Shown: positions 43,841 to 53,401, numbered from the stretch's first letter. The stretch: 64,000 nt of DNA from Rhizobium sp. CF080 (GCF_000282095.2 NZ_AKKC02000015.1:186001-250000); one strand, 5' to 3'. The notes: a model not told the origin generated them from the sequence alone. Numbers and translations are program-made.

Positions 43841-44914
43841 ATGACAGCACGACGTTTCATCATCGCCGGACTGCTGGCTTTGTTTCTCGGATGCGGATCG
43901 GCATCGGCGGCAGTGATCGGCGTCGTGGCGCCCCGCTCCGGTCCATACGCACCGCTCGGCACCCAGGTCTTTCAAGGGGCGCGCGCGGCAGCGGAAGCGG
44001 CCGGCGACACCCTCATCGAGATCGACGAGGGCTGTGACGAGAACGGCGGCGCTGCCGTCGCCAAGGGCCTGACTGACGCGAAAGTATCTGCCGCTATCGG
44101 TTTCCTCTGCGTCGAGACGCTCTCCACCGCATTGCCGCAGCTGAAAGCCGCCCAGATCCCGGCCATTACCATCTCGGTACGCTCGAAGATCCTGATGGAA
44201 GATACGCTGCGCAACGGCTGGCCATTCTTCCGCATGGCGCCGGCCGAAGGCGACGAAGCGGAAAAACTGTCCGAAACCATCCTCAGCATCTGGAAGGCGG
44301 AACCGATCGCGCTGGTCGAGGACGGCACGATCTACGGTCGCGAGCTCGCAAGCGCAATCCGCCAACGTCTCGAGCCGATGGGCATCACGCCGATCTTCAC
44401 CGATACGTTCCGGCCGGGCCAGGAACAGCAGGTAGCGCTGGTGCGCCGTCTCGCCAAGGCAGGCGCAAGCCATGTCTTCGTCGGCGGCGACCGCAACGAC
44501 ATGGCGGTCATCGCCCGCGACGGAGCGTCCGAAAACATTCCCCTGATCTTGCTCGGCGGTGATAACCTGCGTGCTGCCAACCGTCCGGTGCCCTTGCGCG
44601 ACGGCGTCCTGGCCGTTGCGCTCCCGGACTATGCTACCCTGCCCTCCGCGGCCCCCGCCGTCGCGGCCCTGCGCGCGAAAAATATCGACGCGGACGGCTA
44701 CATGCTGCCTGCCTATGCCGCCGCCGAACTGGTTCACCAGGCGGTGACGACGGCAGCGGGCCAGCCCTTGGTCCCAACGATCGGCAGCCGCTCCTTCAAT
44801 ACCGTGATCGGCCCGATCGCCTTCGATCGCGGTCATGAACTGAAGGACAACCCGTTCCATCTGCTCGAATGGCGGGGATCCACGTTCATCCTGTCGCGTC
44901 CGGCGACCGACTGA
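43841..44914 (+). CDS. Periplasmic branched-chain amino acid-type ABC substrate-binding protein
   Basis: 357 residues. Signal peptide MTARRFIIAGLLALFLGCGSASA, then AVIGVVAPRSGPYAPLGTQVFQGARAAAEAAG, the opening of type I (LivJ-like, peripla_BP_6) receptors. The GC within LFLGCGS could be read as a poor lipobox, but SASA is a better signal-peptidase I site. No permease or ATPase genes lie nearby, so it is an orphan receptor; ligand unknown. AGGGAAA precedes the ATG. Confidence 0.82.
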   Translation: MTARRFIIAGLLALFLGCGSASAAVIGVVAPRSGPYAPLGTQVFQGARAAAEAAGDTLIEIDEGCDENGGAAVAKGLTDAKVSAAIGFLCVETLSTALPQLKAAQIPAITISVRSKILMEDTLRNGWPFFRMAPAEGDEAEKLSETILSIWKAEPIALVEDGTIYGRELASAIRQRLEPMGITPIFTDTFRPGQEQQVALVRRLAKAGASHVFVGGDRNDMAVIARDGASENIPLILLGGDNLRAANRPVPLRDGVLAVALPDYATLPSAAPAVAALRAKNIDADGYMLPAYAAAELVHQAVTTAAGQPLVPTIGSRSFNTVIGPIAFDRGHELKDNPFHLLEWRGSTFILSRPATD

Positions 44915-44975
44915 CGATTGTTCCGCCCACGCTGCAATGTTAGAGGGACCGCCGACAACCGGAGATTTTCGACCC

Positions 44976-45665
44976 ATGACACTGGCCACCCCCCTGCCGA
45001 TCCGCATCGCCCCCTCCATTCTCGCCGCCGATTTCTCGAAGCTCGGCCAGGAAGTTCGCGACGCGGTCGAAGCGGGAGCGGAATGGGTCCATCTCGACGT
45101 GATGGACGGGCATTTCGTGCCGAACATCTCGTTCGGGCCTGACGTCATCAGGTCGCTGCGGCCGTACACCACGGCCTTCTTCGACTGCCACCTGATGATC
45201 TCGCCGGCCGATCCGTATCTGGAAGCCTTCGCCAAGGCGGGTTGCGACGGCATCACCGTACATGTCGAAGCCGGGCCGCACCTGCACCGCTCGCTTCAGA
45301 CGATCCGCTCGCTCGGCAAGAAGGTCGGCGTCACGCTCAACCCGGCAACGCCGCTTTCAACCATCGAAAACGTGCTCGATGAGATCGACCTGATCCTGAT
45401 CATGAGCGTCAATCCCGGCTTCGGCGGCCAGAAGTTCATCCCGGCGATGATGGACAAGATCCGCGCTGCCAAGGCGTTGATCGGCAGCCGGCCGATCGAA
45501 CTGGAAGTCGACGGCGGCATTACCGCCGAGACGATCGGCGCGGCGACCGCCGCCGGCGCCAATGTCTTCGTTGCCGGATCTGCGGTTTACAAAGGCGATG
45601 GAATCGCGGCCTATCGTGAGAATATCGCGCGGCTGAAAGCTGCGGCGGAGGACGGACGCAGATGA
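44976..45665 (+). CDS. rpe: Ribulose-phosphate 3-epimerase
   Basis: 229-residue TIM-barrel enzyme interconverting ribulose-5-P and xylulose-5-P in the pentose phosphate (and, where present, Calvin) cycle. Motifs: IAPSILAADFSKLG, HLDVMDGHFVPNISFGP (metal-binding His and Asp), IMSVNPGFGGQKFIP and the phosphate loop DGGITAET...VAGSAVY. ATG 44976 follows GGAG at a somewhat long distance. Stop overlaps the start of the DUF2259 gene by four bases. Confidence 0.96.
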   Translation: MTLATPLPIRIAPSILAADFSKLGQEVRDAVEAGAEWVHLDVMDGHFVPNISFGPDVIRSLRPYTTAFFDCHLMISPADPYLEAFAKAGCDGITVHVEAGPHLHRSLQTIRSLGKKVGVTLNPATPLSTIENVLDEIDLILIMSVNPGFGGQKFIPAMMDKIRAAKALIGSRPIELEVDGGITAETIGAATAAGANVFVAGSAVYKGDGIAAYRENIARLKAAAEDGRR

Positions 45666-46399
45666 TATCACGCTTGCGATCTTCGGTTCCTGCATTTGCG
45701 GCAATGCTGTTTGCCGGCTCCACATCCGCTGCCGATATCGCAAGCGTCCGCTCCATCGGCTTTTCCGCCGACGGCGCCGTTTTCGCCTTCGAGGAATACG
45801 GCATCCAGGACGGGTCCGGTTTCCCCTATGCCAATATCTATGCGCTCGACCTCAACAAGGACACCTATCTGCCCGGAACGCCTTTCCGGGTCCGGCTGGA
45901 AGAGGACGGGGCGACGATCGCCAAGGCCCGCTGGCAGGTCCACAATGATGCGGATGTGCTGGTCGAAGCCCATGAGCTCCCCAATCATCCGGGTGAACTC
46001 GTCGCCTTCAACCCGATCACCGAGATCGGTAACGATCCCCACCAGCTCCGCTATCGCAGCGTGCCGGCCGTGCCGCCCGTCGGAGAAGCCAACACGCTCG
46101 TCCTCGACGAGGTCCCTCAGCCGCTCGACCCGCAATGCGAGGGCATGGTCGAGAAGACGGTCTCTTTCCGCCTTCGCTTTACCGAACGGAACGGAAAACC
46201 CGTCAACGACGTGGTTCACGAAGACCAGCGCATTCCGGCATCACGCGGCTGCGTCACCGGCTACCGGCTGGCCGGCGTCGTCACCGGCTCGTCGCTCGAA
46301 GGCGCTCCGGTCGAAGTTGCGTTGGTCATGGTCCTCAGTGCTGGTTTCGAGGGCCAGAACGGACGCTGGATCGCCGTTCCGATCAAGACGGCGCCCTGA
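45662..46399 (+). CDS. Exported DUF2259 protein
   Basis: 245 residues with a signal peptide (cleavage after STSA, about residue 23). The mature region starts ADIASVRSIGFSADGAVFAFEEYGIQDGSGFPYANIY, the recognisable start of DUF2259 proteins; two cysteines (QCEGM and RGCVTG) could pair in the periplasm. Function unknown. Translationally coupled to rpe (ATGA overlap) and followed by purB, a common order in rhizobial genomes. Confidence 0.8.
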   Translation: MISRLRSSVPAFAAMLFAGSTSAADIASVRSIGFSADGAVFAFEEYGIQDGSGFPYANIYALDLNKDTYLPGTPFRVRLEEDGATIAKARWQVHNDADVLVEAHELPNHPGELVAFNPITEIGNDPHQLRYRSVPAVPPVGEANTLVLDEVPQPLDPQCEGMVEKTVSFRLRFTERNGKPVNDVVHEDQRIPASRGCVTGYRLAGVVTGSSLEGAPVEVALVMVLSAGFEGQNGRWIAVPIKTAP

Positions 46400-46484
46400 T
46401 CCCGTTTAGGCGCCTCAAAAACTTGAGCTTCGCCGCGCTTCTTGCTACAGCGCAGCCGACACTCGTGAAGGAAACGACAAGCCC

Positions 46485-47792
46485 ATGATCCCCCGTTACT
46501 CGCGACCGGAAATGGTCGCCATCTGGTCGCCCGAAACAAAGTTCCGCATCTGGTTCGAAATCGAGGCCCATGCCTGCGATGCGCTTGCGGCCATCGGCGT
46601 GATCCCGAAATCGGCAGCGGAGACGATCTGGGCCAAAGGCGGCAGTGCCACCTTCGACGTTGCGCGTATCGACGAGATCGAGGCCGTCACCAAGCATGAC
46701 GTCATCGCTTTTCTAACCCATCTTGCCGAATTCGTCGGTCCGGACAGCCGCTTCATCCATCAGGGCATGACGTCCTCCGACGTGCTCGACACCTGCTTCA
46801 GCGTCCAGCTGGTGCGCGCCACCGACCTTCTGCTTGCCGATATCGACAAGCTGCTGGAAGCGCTGAAGCGCCGCGCTTTCGAGCACAAGGACACGGTCAC
46901 GATCGGCCGCAGCCATGGCATCCATGCGGAGCCGACCACGTTCGGCGTCAAGCTCGCCCAGGCCTATGCGGAATTCGACCGCAACAAGACCCGCCTGCTG
47001 GAAGCCCGCGACGAGATCGCCACCTGCGCGATTTCCGGCGCCGTCGGCACCTTTGCCAATATCGATCCGCGCGTAGAGGAACATGTCGCCGCAGCGCTCG
47101 GCCTGAAGCCGGAGCCGGTCTCGACCCAGGTCATCCCGCGCGACCGCCACGCCATGTATTTCGCGATCCTCGGCGTCATCGCCTCGTCGATCGAACGCCT
47201 GGCGATCGAGGTACGCCACCTGCAGCGCACCGAAGTGCTCGAAGCGGAAGAATATTTCTCCCCGGGCCAGAAGGGCTCGTCGGCAATGCCGCACAAGCGC
47301 AACCCGGTGCTGACCGAAAACCTGACCGGTCTTGCCCGCATGGTGCGCTCCTACGCACTGCCGGCCATGGAAAACGTGGCGCTCTGGCATGAGCGGGACA
47401 TTTCGCACTCCTCCGTGGAGCGCATGATCGGCCCGGACGCGACTGTGACGCTCGATTTCGCCCTGGCGCGCATGACCAGCGTCATCGACAAGCTGCTCGT
47501 CTACCCTGAGAACATGATGAAGAATATGAATAAGTTCCGCGGACTTGTTCACTCGCAGCGGGTGCTGCTTGCCCTTACGCAAGCCGGCACCTCCCGCGAG
47601 GACGCCTATCGCCTCGTGCAGCGCAACGCCATGAAGGTCTGGGAAGAAGGCAAGGATTTCCTCGATGAACTGCTTGCGGATCAGGAAGTCCGTGCCGCAC
47701 TTTCCGAAGAGGACCTGCGCGAGAAATTCGACCTCGGCTATCACACCAAGCACGTGGACACGATCTTCCGCCGGGTTTTCGGCGAGGCTTGA
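46485..47792 (+). CDS. purB: Adenylosuccinate lyase
   Basis: 435-residue enzyme acting twice in purine synthesis: SAICAR to AICAR and adenylosuccinate to AMP. The fumarase/aspartase signature GSSAMPHKRNP is near residue 266; other blocks are HQGMTSSDVLDT, GRSHGIHAEPTTFG and ERDISHSSVERM. The N-terminus MIPRYSRPEMVAIWSPETKFRIW is typical. GAAGGAAA precedes the ATG. It acts on the product of purC, which lies 4.4 kb downstream. Confidence 0.97.
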   Translation: MIPRYSRPEMVAIWSPETKFRIWFEIEAHACDALAAIGVIPKSAAETIWAKGGSATFDVARIDEIEAVTKHDVIAFLTHLAEFVGPDSRFIHQGMTSSDVLDTCFSVQLVRATDLLLADIDKLLEALKRRAFEHKDTVTIGRSHGIHAEPTTFGVKLAQAYAEFDRNKTRLLEARDEIATCAISGAVGTFANIDPRVEEHVAAALGLKPEPVSTQVIPRDRHAMYFAILGVIASSIERLAIEVRHLQRTEVLEAEEYFSPGQKGSSAMPHKRNPVLTENLTGLARMVRSYALPAMENVALWHERDISHSSVERMIGPDATVTLDFALARMTSVIDKLLVYPENMMKNMNKFRGLVHSQRVLLALTQAGTSREDAYRLVQRNAMKVWEEGKDFLDELLADQEVRAALSEEDLREKFDLGYHTKHVDTIFRRVFGEA

Positions 47793-47823
47793 TCTTGACC
47801 CTCGGCGAACACAGATAGGCGCC

Positions 47824-48378
47824 ATGAAGGCATCCGAAGCAGATATATTGATCGTCCCCGGCTACACCAATTCCGGGCCGCATCACTGGCAGACCCGTTG
47901 GGAGCAGAAGCTCACAACGGCCCGCCGGGTCGAACAGGACGAATGGTCGAAACCGGTGCGGGAGGACTGGATCGCCCGCGTCGCCGAAGAGGTGAACCGT
48001 GCGACACGGCCCGTGGTTCTCGTCGCCCATTCGCTCGGCATCCCGGCCGTCATCCATGCCGTTCCGCTGTTCACGAAACCGGTTGCCGGCGCCTTTTTCG
48101 TTGCTCCGCCGGAGGTGGACAATCCGTCCATCCGGCCCAAGCACCTCCTGACCTTCGGCCCCTACCCGCGCGATCCGCTGCCCTTCCCGTCGCTGACGGT
48201 CGCGAGCCGCAACGATCCGTTCGGCTCTTATGAACACGCGGACGACATTACGGCCGCCTGGGGGTCGGTGCTAGTCGATGCCGGGGAAGCAGGCCACATC
48301 AACGCAGAATCCGGACACGGCCCCTGGCCGGAAGGAACGATGGTTTTTGCCCAGTTCCTCAGTCGCCTGAAGCCTTGA
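47824..48378 (+). CDS. RBBP9/YdeN-family alpha/beta hydrolase
   Basis: 184 residues. Compact serine hydrolase: opening ADILIVPGYTNSGPHHWQTRWE is diagnostic of the RBBP9/YdeN family, nucleophile Ser in VAHSLGIPAV, Asp in ASRNDPFGS and the histidine in GHINAESGHGPW. Physiological substrate unknown. 31 bases after purB, probably the same transcript. Confidence 0.87.
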   Translation: MKASEADILIVPGYTNSGPHHWQTRWEQKLTTARRVEQDEWSKPVREDWIARVAEEVNRATRPVVLVAHSLGIPAVIHAVPLFTKPVAGAFFVAPPEVDNPSIRPKHLLTFGPYPRDPLPFPSLTVASRNDPFGSYEHADDITAAWGSVLVDAGEAGHINAESGHGPWPEGTMVFAQFLSRLKP

Positions 48379-48453
48379 AAACACGACAGAATTGGCGTCG
48401 TCCCATAATTTCCGGGTGCGTCAATTCGAATGGCAATTTTAAGCTGGATTTAA

Positions 48454-51096
48454 TTGACACTTGCTAAAGTGCCAGCTCGTTTTGTTGCGAGCCAGGCTGT
48501 GCCGATGCCGTCAAGTGTTCTCTCACGCCCTTTGGACTCCGGCCCAGGAGACGAGATCGGCGTTCTTGAGACGGTGTTCCAGGCAGCTCCCTTCCCGATT
48601 GCCATCATCGACCATGCCGCTGCGCTATTGTTCGCGAATGATACATTCAAACGCGAATGGATTGGCGAAAGCCAGCAACCGGCAGACTTATCGATCCTCC
48701 TGCATCCCGATGACAAAGCCAGATTCCATCAGGCGATCGAAGGCCTGGACGTTGATTCCCCTGCGGAACGCCTGGAGCTGCGCGTCATGGGCCCGACCGG
48801 CTCGCAGCGATGGGCACTGGCCACTTTCGCGCCGCTCGGCAAGAATCTCAAAGGCCAGTTTCTGTTTGCGGTCCACCTGACCGACGTCACCGATCAAAGA
48901 CGCCAGGTCGAAGATCTTGCCGAACGTGAAAGTCGCTGGGACAACGCGCTGGTCAGCTCCGTTTCAGGCGTCTGGGACCACAACTATGCAACCGGCCAGA
49001 AATATTACTCGCCGGTGTGGCGGCAGATCCGCGGAATGTCGCCGGAAGATCCGCTGGCGGCCAGTACAGAGGAATGGCTGAAGCTTGTGCATCCGGATGA
49101 CCATGACCGCGTCATCCACGCCATCGCGCGGCAGAATGCCGGCGACCCGGCCTATGCCGTCTTCGACTATCGCGAACGCCACAAGCAGGGGCACTGGATC
49201 TGGATCGAATGCCGGGGCGCCTGCGTCGAATGGGACGCGAACGGCAAGGCGACCCGTGTCGTCGGCACGGACACGGATATCACCGCACGCAAGGCGGCGG
49301 AAGAAAAGACTGCGCAGATGTCACGGCGGCTCGACATGGCCCTCGAAATATCCGGCATCGGCGTTTACGAATCCGACTTCTCCACCGGAGAAGTCGACTG
49401 GGACGAACGCATGTTCCGGATCTATGGGCTGGAAAAGGGCGAGGAAGTGAAGATCGGCGGGCTCTGGGAGAGCTTCCTGCACCCGGATGATGCCGCACGT
49501 GTTCAAGCAAACGTTCTTGCCAATATCGAGGAGGGCAAACGCTTCTCGGACGAATACCGCGTGGTCCTGCGGGACGGCTCAGAACGCGTCGTGCGCACCT
49601 GCACCATGTCCTTCATCGACGGTAACGGCCACAAAAAAATGGTTGGCGCCAACTGGGACGTCACGGCCGACGTGACGCTTCACCGCGAACTCGAACGGGC
49701 AAAGACCCTTGCCGAGGCGCGCAATCGCGAACTCGAGGCCGCCCGCAGTAGCATCGAGCACAATGCGATGCACGACTACCTGACCGATCTTCCAAACCGG
49801 CGTTACCTGGACGAGATGCTGGACCGCGTGGGCGCGGAATGTGCCCGCGACAGACACGGCATCGCGATCCTCCATATCGACCTCGACCGCTTCAAGCAGA
49901 TCAATGACACGCTCGGCCACAGTGCCGGCGACATGATGCTGAAACATGCGGCGAAAGTCCTCAAAGGCACGATCCGCAAGGGCGATTTCGTCGCCCGTAT
50001 CGGCGGCGACGAATTCGTCATCCTGTCCAAATTCGAGGGTTCGCCCCGCAAGCTTTCCCATCTGGCCGACCGGATCATCAGGGAACTGCGCAAGCCGGTG
50101 TCCTACGAGGGCCACGACTGCCGTTTTGGCGCCAGCATCGGCATTGCCTGCCATACGGGAGCGGAGGTCGATGCACGCCAACTCCTCCTGAATGCCGATA
50201 TCGCGCTCTACCGGGCCAAGAATCGCGGCCGCAACCGGCATGAATTCTTTTCCGCCGACACCCAGAACGAAATCATCAGCACCAAGCGTATATCGGACGA
50301 GATCCTTCTTGCTCTCGAGCGCGACGAATTCATCCCGTTTTATCAGCTGCAGTTCGATGCAGCGACGCTGGAGATCGCCGGCGTGGAAACGCTGGCAAGA
50401 TGGATGCATCCGGAGCGTGGTATCCTGTCTCCCGACAAGTTCCTCGAAATGGCCGAGGACCTCGACGTCGTCTCGGTGATCGACGGGATGATTCTCGACA
50501 AGGCGCTTGCCGATTTCCGCGATTGGCGCGCCCATGGCCTTTCGATCCCGAAGCTCTCGGTCAACGTTTCCTACCGTCGGCTGCACGACGCCTCGCTATC
50601 GCGCAAGCTCCAGAAACTCAAGATCGAGCCGGGCACGGTATCCTTCGAGCTCCTGGAATCGATCTTCCTCGACAATTGCGACGACGATGTCCTGAAGAAC
50701 CTGGCGCGAATCAGGAAGCTCGGCATCGCGATCGAGATCGACGATTTCGGCACCGGCCATGCCTCGATCATCAGCCTCCTGCGGCTCAATCCGCGTGCGC
50801 TGAAGATCGATCGCGAACTCGTCCGCCTCGTCTCCCAATCGCACAAGCAGCGCAAGATGGTCGGATCGATCATCGAGATCGGCAAATCGCTGAATATCGA
50901 GGTCGTTGCGGAAGGCGTCGAGACCACCGAACAGATCCGCATCCTGCGCGACCTTGGCTGCGACATTCTGCAGGGTTATGCACTCGCAAGGCCGATGCCG
51001 CGCACTGCGATTCCGGACTTCATACTTTCAGGCCGCTGGCGCCCCGGAGAAAGCCCACAGCCCGACAGCCGCAAGCGGCACCCCATCGGCAGCTGA
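48454..51096 (+). CDS. PAS-GGDEF-EAL dual-domain c-di-GMP protein
   Basis: Up to 880 residues. Three PAS-type sensor segments (about 35-150, 160-285, 290-410; PAC ends such as DVTDQRR and DTDITARK), a coiled linker, a GGDEF domain (about 440-605) with intact GGDEF and DLDRFKQINDTLGHSAGD, and a C-terminal EAL domain with EGVET, DDFGTGHASI, KIDRELV and QGYALARPM. The signature tripeptide is ETL instead of EAL; the other metal ligands are kept, so phosphodiesterase activity is possible. No membrane span: cytoplasmic sensor. The first in-frame start is TTG 48454; ATG 48505 is an alternative 17 codons later. Confidence 0.9.
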   Translation: MTLAKVPARFVASQAVPMPSSVLSRPLDSGPGDEIGVLETVFQAAPFPIAIIDHAAALLFANDTFKREWIGESQQPADLSILLHPDDKARFHQAIEGLDVDSPAERLELRVMGPTGSQRWALATFAPLGKNLKGQFLFAVHLTDVTDQRRQVEDLAERESRWDNALVSSVSGVWDHNYATGQKYYSPVWRQIRGMSPEDPLAASTEEWLKLVHPDDHDRVIHAIARQNAGDPAYAVFDYRERHKQGHWIWIECRGACVEWDANGKATRVVGTDTDITARKAAEEKTAQMSRRLDMALEISGIGVYESDFSTGEVDWDERMFRIYGLEKGEEVKIGGLWESFLHPDDAARVQANVLANIEEGKRFSDEYRVVLRDGSERVVRTCTMSFIDGNGHKKMVGANWDVTADVTLHRELERAKTLAEARNRELEAARSSIEHNAMHDYLTDLPNRRYLDEMLDRVGAECARDRHGIAILHIDLDRFKQINDTLGHSAGDMMLKHAAKVLKGTIRKGDFVARIGGDEFVILSKFEGSPRKLSHLADRIIRELRKPVSYEGHDCRFGASIGIACHTGAEVDARQLLLNADIALYRAKNRGRNRHEFFSADTQNEIISTKRISDEILLALERDEFIPFYQLQFDAATLEIAGVETLARWMHPERGILSPDKFLEMAEDLDVVSVIDGMILDKALADFRDWRAHGLSIPKLSVNVSYRRLHDASLSRKLQKLKIEPGTVSFELLESIFLDNCDDDVLKNLARIRKLGIAIEIDDFGTGHASIISLLRLNPRALKIDRELVRLVSQSHKQRKMVGSIIEIGKSLNIEVVAEGVETTEQIRILRDLGCDILQGYALARPMPRTAIPDFILSGRWRPGESPQPDSRKRHPIGS

Positions 51097-51172
51097 GAAT
51101 CCGAATTTATATACAGAAAGAAAAGCCGCGCCCGGTTGGACGCAGCTTTCATGTCTGCTGATGAAATGCAGC

Positions 51173-51487
51173 TTACTGGTTCTCGATCTGATCGATTGCC
51201 TGAGCCAGAAGCTCCACCATCTTGGTGCGGATATCCTGATCGGAGATGGAGATGCCGGCGGCATCGAGATCGCTGCGCAGCTTGCGGAACACATCCCCGT
51301 CGCCCGCTTCCTCGAAGTCGGCAACGACGACTTCCTTTGCGTAAGCATCGGCATCCGCCTTGCCCAGCAGGCCGGCCGCCCAGAGGCCGATGAGCTTGTT
51401 GCGGCGGGCGAGCGCCTTGAACTTCAACTCCTGGTCCAGGGCAAACTTGTTTTCAAAGGCTTTTTCGCGATCGCTGAGGCCACTCAT
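51173..51487 (-). CDS. F1Fo-ATPase inhibitor subunit zeta (DUF1476)
   Basis: 104 residues. The pattern DREKAFENKFALDQELKFKALARRNKLIGLWAAGLLG ... AYAKEVVVADFEEAGDGDVFRKLRSDLDAAG is that of the alphaproteobacterial zeta subunit, a four-helix protein that binds F1 and blocks ATP hydrolysis. It is monocistronic and convergent with the GGDEF-EAL gene. A decayed relative lies directly upstream at 51527-51892. Confidence 0.9.
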   Translation of the reverse strand: MSGLSDREKAFENKFALDQELKFKALARRNKLIGLWAAGLLGKADADAYAKEVVVADFEEAGDGDVFRKLRSDLDAAGISISDQDIRTKMVELLAQAIDQIENQ

Positions 51488-51526
51488 CTCGGGTCTCCCA
51501 AAGTGAACTTATATGGGACCCCATAA

Positions 51527-51892
51527 TCAAAAGACGAGGCAAGCGCAATCGGCGGGACGTCGATTCCGGCTCTGACGGAAGCGGAATCCTGGCGGGCAAT
51601 TGACGAATGCGAGTTCCATCGCGGCAAAGCCTCGGCGCCGGGCTGATCGCGCCCGCCTCTTTGTTGAGGCGTCGGCACCGGCGGCGTCGAAATCATGACG
51701 CAATTTGGTGGCTATCTCATGTGAAGCCTTGCCCTCGAGGGTGGAAAACACCAGATCCTGTGCATAGGCGCCTGCCTCGGCAACGCCGAGCAGCGATGTG
51801 GCCCCCAGGCCCATCAGCCTGATGCGACGGGATTCCGCGTGGAACTGCAAACTCTCATCATAGGCACATCTGTTTTCCAGGGCTTCGGTCCA
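51527..51892 (-). pseudogene. Decayed tandem paralogue of the ATPase zeta (DUF1476) gene
   Basis: The frame read from 51892 downwards aligns along most of its length with the intact zeta protein: TEALENRCAYDESLQFH against REKAFENKFALDQELKFK, then SRRIRLMGLGATSLLG against ARRNKLIGLWAAGLLG, GAYAQDLVFSTLE against DAYAKEVVVADFE, and TKLRHDFDAAGAD against RKLRSDLDAAGIS. After that the reading becomes Arg-rich without similarity, and no in-frame start with a ribosome site exists; the ATG with a good AGGG site (51915) is in another frame. Both copies are on the minus strand, 40 bases apart, so a tandem duplication followed by decay is the simplest reading. A highly diverged functional gene is not excluded. 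Confidence 0.6.
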
Positions 51893-52153
51893 GCCACGAA
51901 GAGCGTAGATATCATGGTTCCCTGCTTTTCCCTGTTTATTAGGGCTCTTTGGGTCGAAACATCCGAATTGCTAGCGCAAGACCTTTGAAAATACGTGTAA
52001 TCTGAAGCTCAATGATTCCTCATTGCGCTTCGTTAGTCCCTCGCCCACAAAGGTTTTGGAGGCCCGCATTGTGAAACCTGATCTTTTCCGATAAGGGACC
52101 GCTCAAACATCATCCATTGCGTCCGCAAGGGCGCCAACAACGAGACAAGAATC

Positions 52154-52918
52154 ATGAACCGTCGCCGCCGTATCTACGAAGGCAAGGCCAAGATCCTCTA
52201 TGAAGGTCCGGAGCCCGGCACGCTGATCCAGTTCTTCAAGGACGACGCCACCGCCTTCAACAAGAAGAAACATGACGTCATCGACGGCAAGGGCGTCCTC
52301 AACAACCGAATCTCGGAATACCTCTTCACCCATCTGAACAAGATCGGCATCCCGACGCATTTCATCCGCCGGCTGAACATGCGCGAGCAGCTGATCAAGG
52401 AAGTGGAGATGATTCCGCTTGAGATCGTGGTGCGCAACGTTGCCGCCGGATCGCTCTCCACCCGCCTCGGCATCGAGGAAGGCATGGTCCTGCCGCGCTC
52501 GATCATCGAGTTCTACTACAAGTCCGATGCGCTCGCCGACCCGATGGTCTCCGAGGAACACATCACCGCTTTCGGCTGGGCAAATCCCGCCGAACTCGAC
52601 GACATCATGGCGCTCGCCATCCGCGTCAACGACTTCCTCTCGGGGCTCTTCCTCGGGGTCGGCATCCAGCTCGTCGACTTCAAGATCGAATGCGGCCGCC
52701 TGTTCGAAGGCGACATGATGCGCATCATCCTTGCCGACGAGATCTCGCCGGACAGCTGCCGCCTCTGGGACATCGAGACCCGCGAAAAAATGGACAAGGA
52801 CCGTTTCCGGCGCGATCTCGGCGGGCTCGTTGAAGCCTATTCGGAAGTCGCGCGGCGTCTCGGCATCATCAATGAAAACGAACCGATCCGCGGGACCGGG
52901 CCGGTTCTCGTCAAGTAA
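52154..52918 (+). CDS. purC: SAICAR synthetase
   Basis: 254-residue enzyme joining CAIR and aspartate in purine biosynthesis (ATP-dependent). Motifs RIYEGKAKILYEG, KDDATAFNKKKHDVIDGKG, EIVVRNVAAGSLSTRLG and the metal region LADEISPDSCRLWD are all typical. First gene of the purC-purS-...-purQ unit. The ~260-base upstream region (51893-52153) holds no other gene and presumably the operon promoter, which I cannot place with confidence. Confidence 0.97.
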   Translation: MNRRRRIYEGKAKILYEGPEPGTLIQFFKDDATAFNKKKHDVIDGKGVLNNRISEYLFTHLNKIGIPTHFIRRLNMREQLIKEVEMIPLEIVVRNVAAGSLSTRLGIEEGMVLPRSIIEFYYKSDALADPMVSEEHITAFGWANPAELDDIMALAIRVNDFLSGLFLGVGIQLVDFKIECGRLFEGDMMRIILADEISPDSCRLWDIETREKMDKDRFRRDLGGLVEAYSEVARRLGIINENEPIRGTGPVLVK

Positions 52919-52934
52919 TCTGGGGGTTGGATCA

Positions 52935-53177
52935 GTGATCAAGGCACGCGTGACGGTCACGCTCAAGAACGGCGTTCTCGATCCGCAGGGCAAAGCCATC
53001 GAAGGCGCGCTCGGCAGTCTCGGTTTTTCCGGCGTAGGCCATGTCCGCCAGGGCAAGGTCTTCGACCTCGAACTCGAGGGCACCGACAAGGCGAAGGCCG
53101 AGGCGGACCTGAAAGCCATGTGCGAGAAGCTGTTGGCAAACACTGTAATTGAGAATTATACTATCGCTCTCGACTGA
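52935..53177 (+). CDS. purS: PurS, FGAM synthetase structural subunit
   Basis: 80 residues, the small subunit of the three-part phosphoribosylformylglycinamidine synthetase (PurS-PurQ-PurL). KARVTVTLKNGVLDPQGKAIEGALGSLGFSGVGHVRQGKVFDLEL is diagnostic. GTG 52935 is preceded by GGGGG. It bridges PurQ and PurL in the complex and channels ammonia. 16 bases after purC. Confidence 0.95.
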   Translation: MIKARVTVTLKNGVLDPQGKAIEGALGSLGFSGVGHVRQGKVFDLELEGTDKAKAEADLKAMCEKLLANTVIENYTIALD

Positions 53178-53194
53178 AGGTTGCGGAGCGTGTG

Positions 53195-53401
53195 ATGGCT
53201 GAAGTCACTAATGAAATGCTCTATGACGAAATGCTGAAGCTCGACGAGCGCAGTAAGCAGACGCTGGCGGCGCTGGAGGATTTGGTCCTGTTCATGAAGG
53301 ACACGAACCGGGAACTGGCCGAAGGCCAGGCAAAAACGGATGCCTTGAAGAAGAGGTTGTTCGGCGACCGCTTCGATCGAAATGGAGTCGTTCTTGGCTG
53401 A
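53195..53401 (+). CDS. Small helical (coiled-coil) protein within the purine operon, copy 1
   Basis: 68 residues, rich in Glu, Lys and Leu with heptad-like spacing (ERSKQTLAALEDLVLFMKDTNRELAEGQAKTDALKKRLF). ATG 53195 follows GGAG at 6 bases. It starts 17 bases after purS and overlaps the next gene by 8 bases, so it is translationally linked to purQ expression. Its first residues (MAEVTNEMLYDEMLKLDER) parallel those of the next protein. No known domain; function not assignable. Confidence 0.65.
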   Translation: MAEVTNEMLYDEMLKLDERSKQTLAALEDLVLFMKDTNRELAEGQAKTDALKKRLFGDRFDRNGVVLG

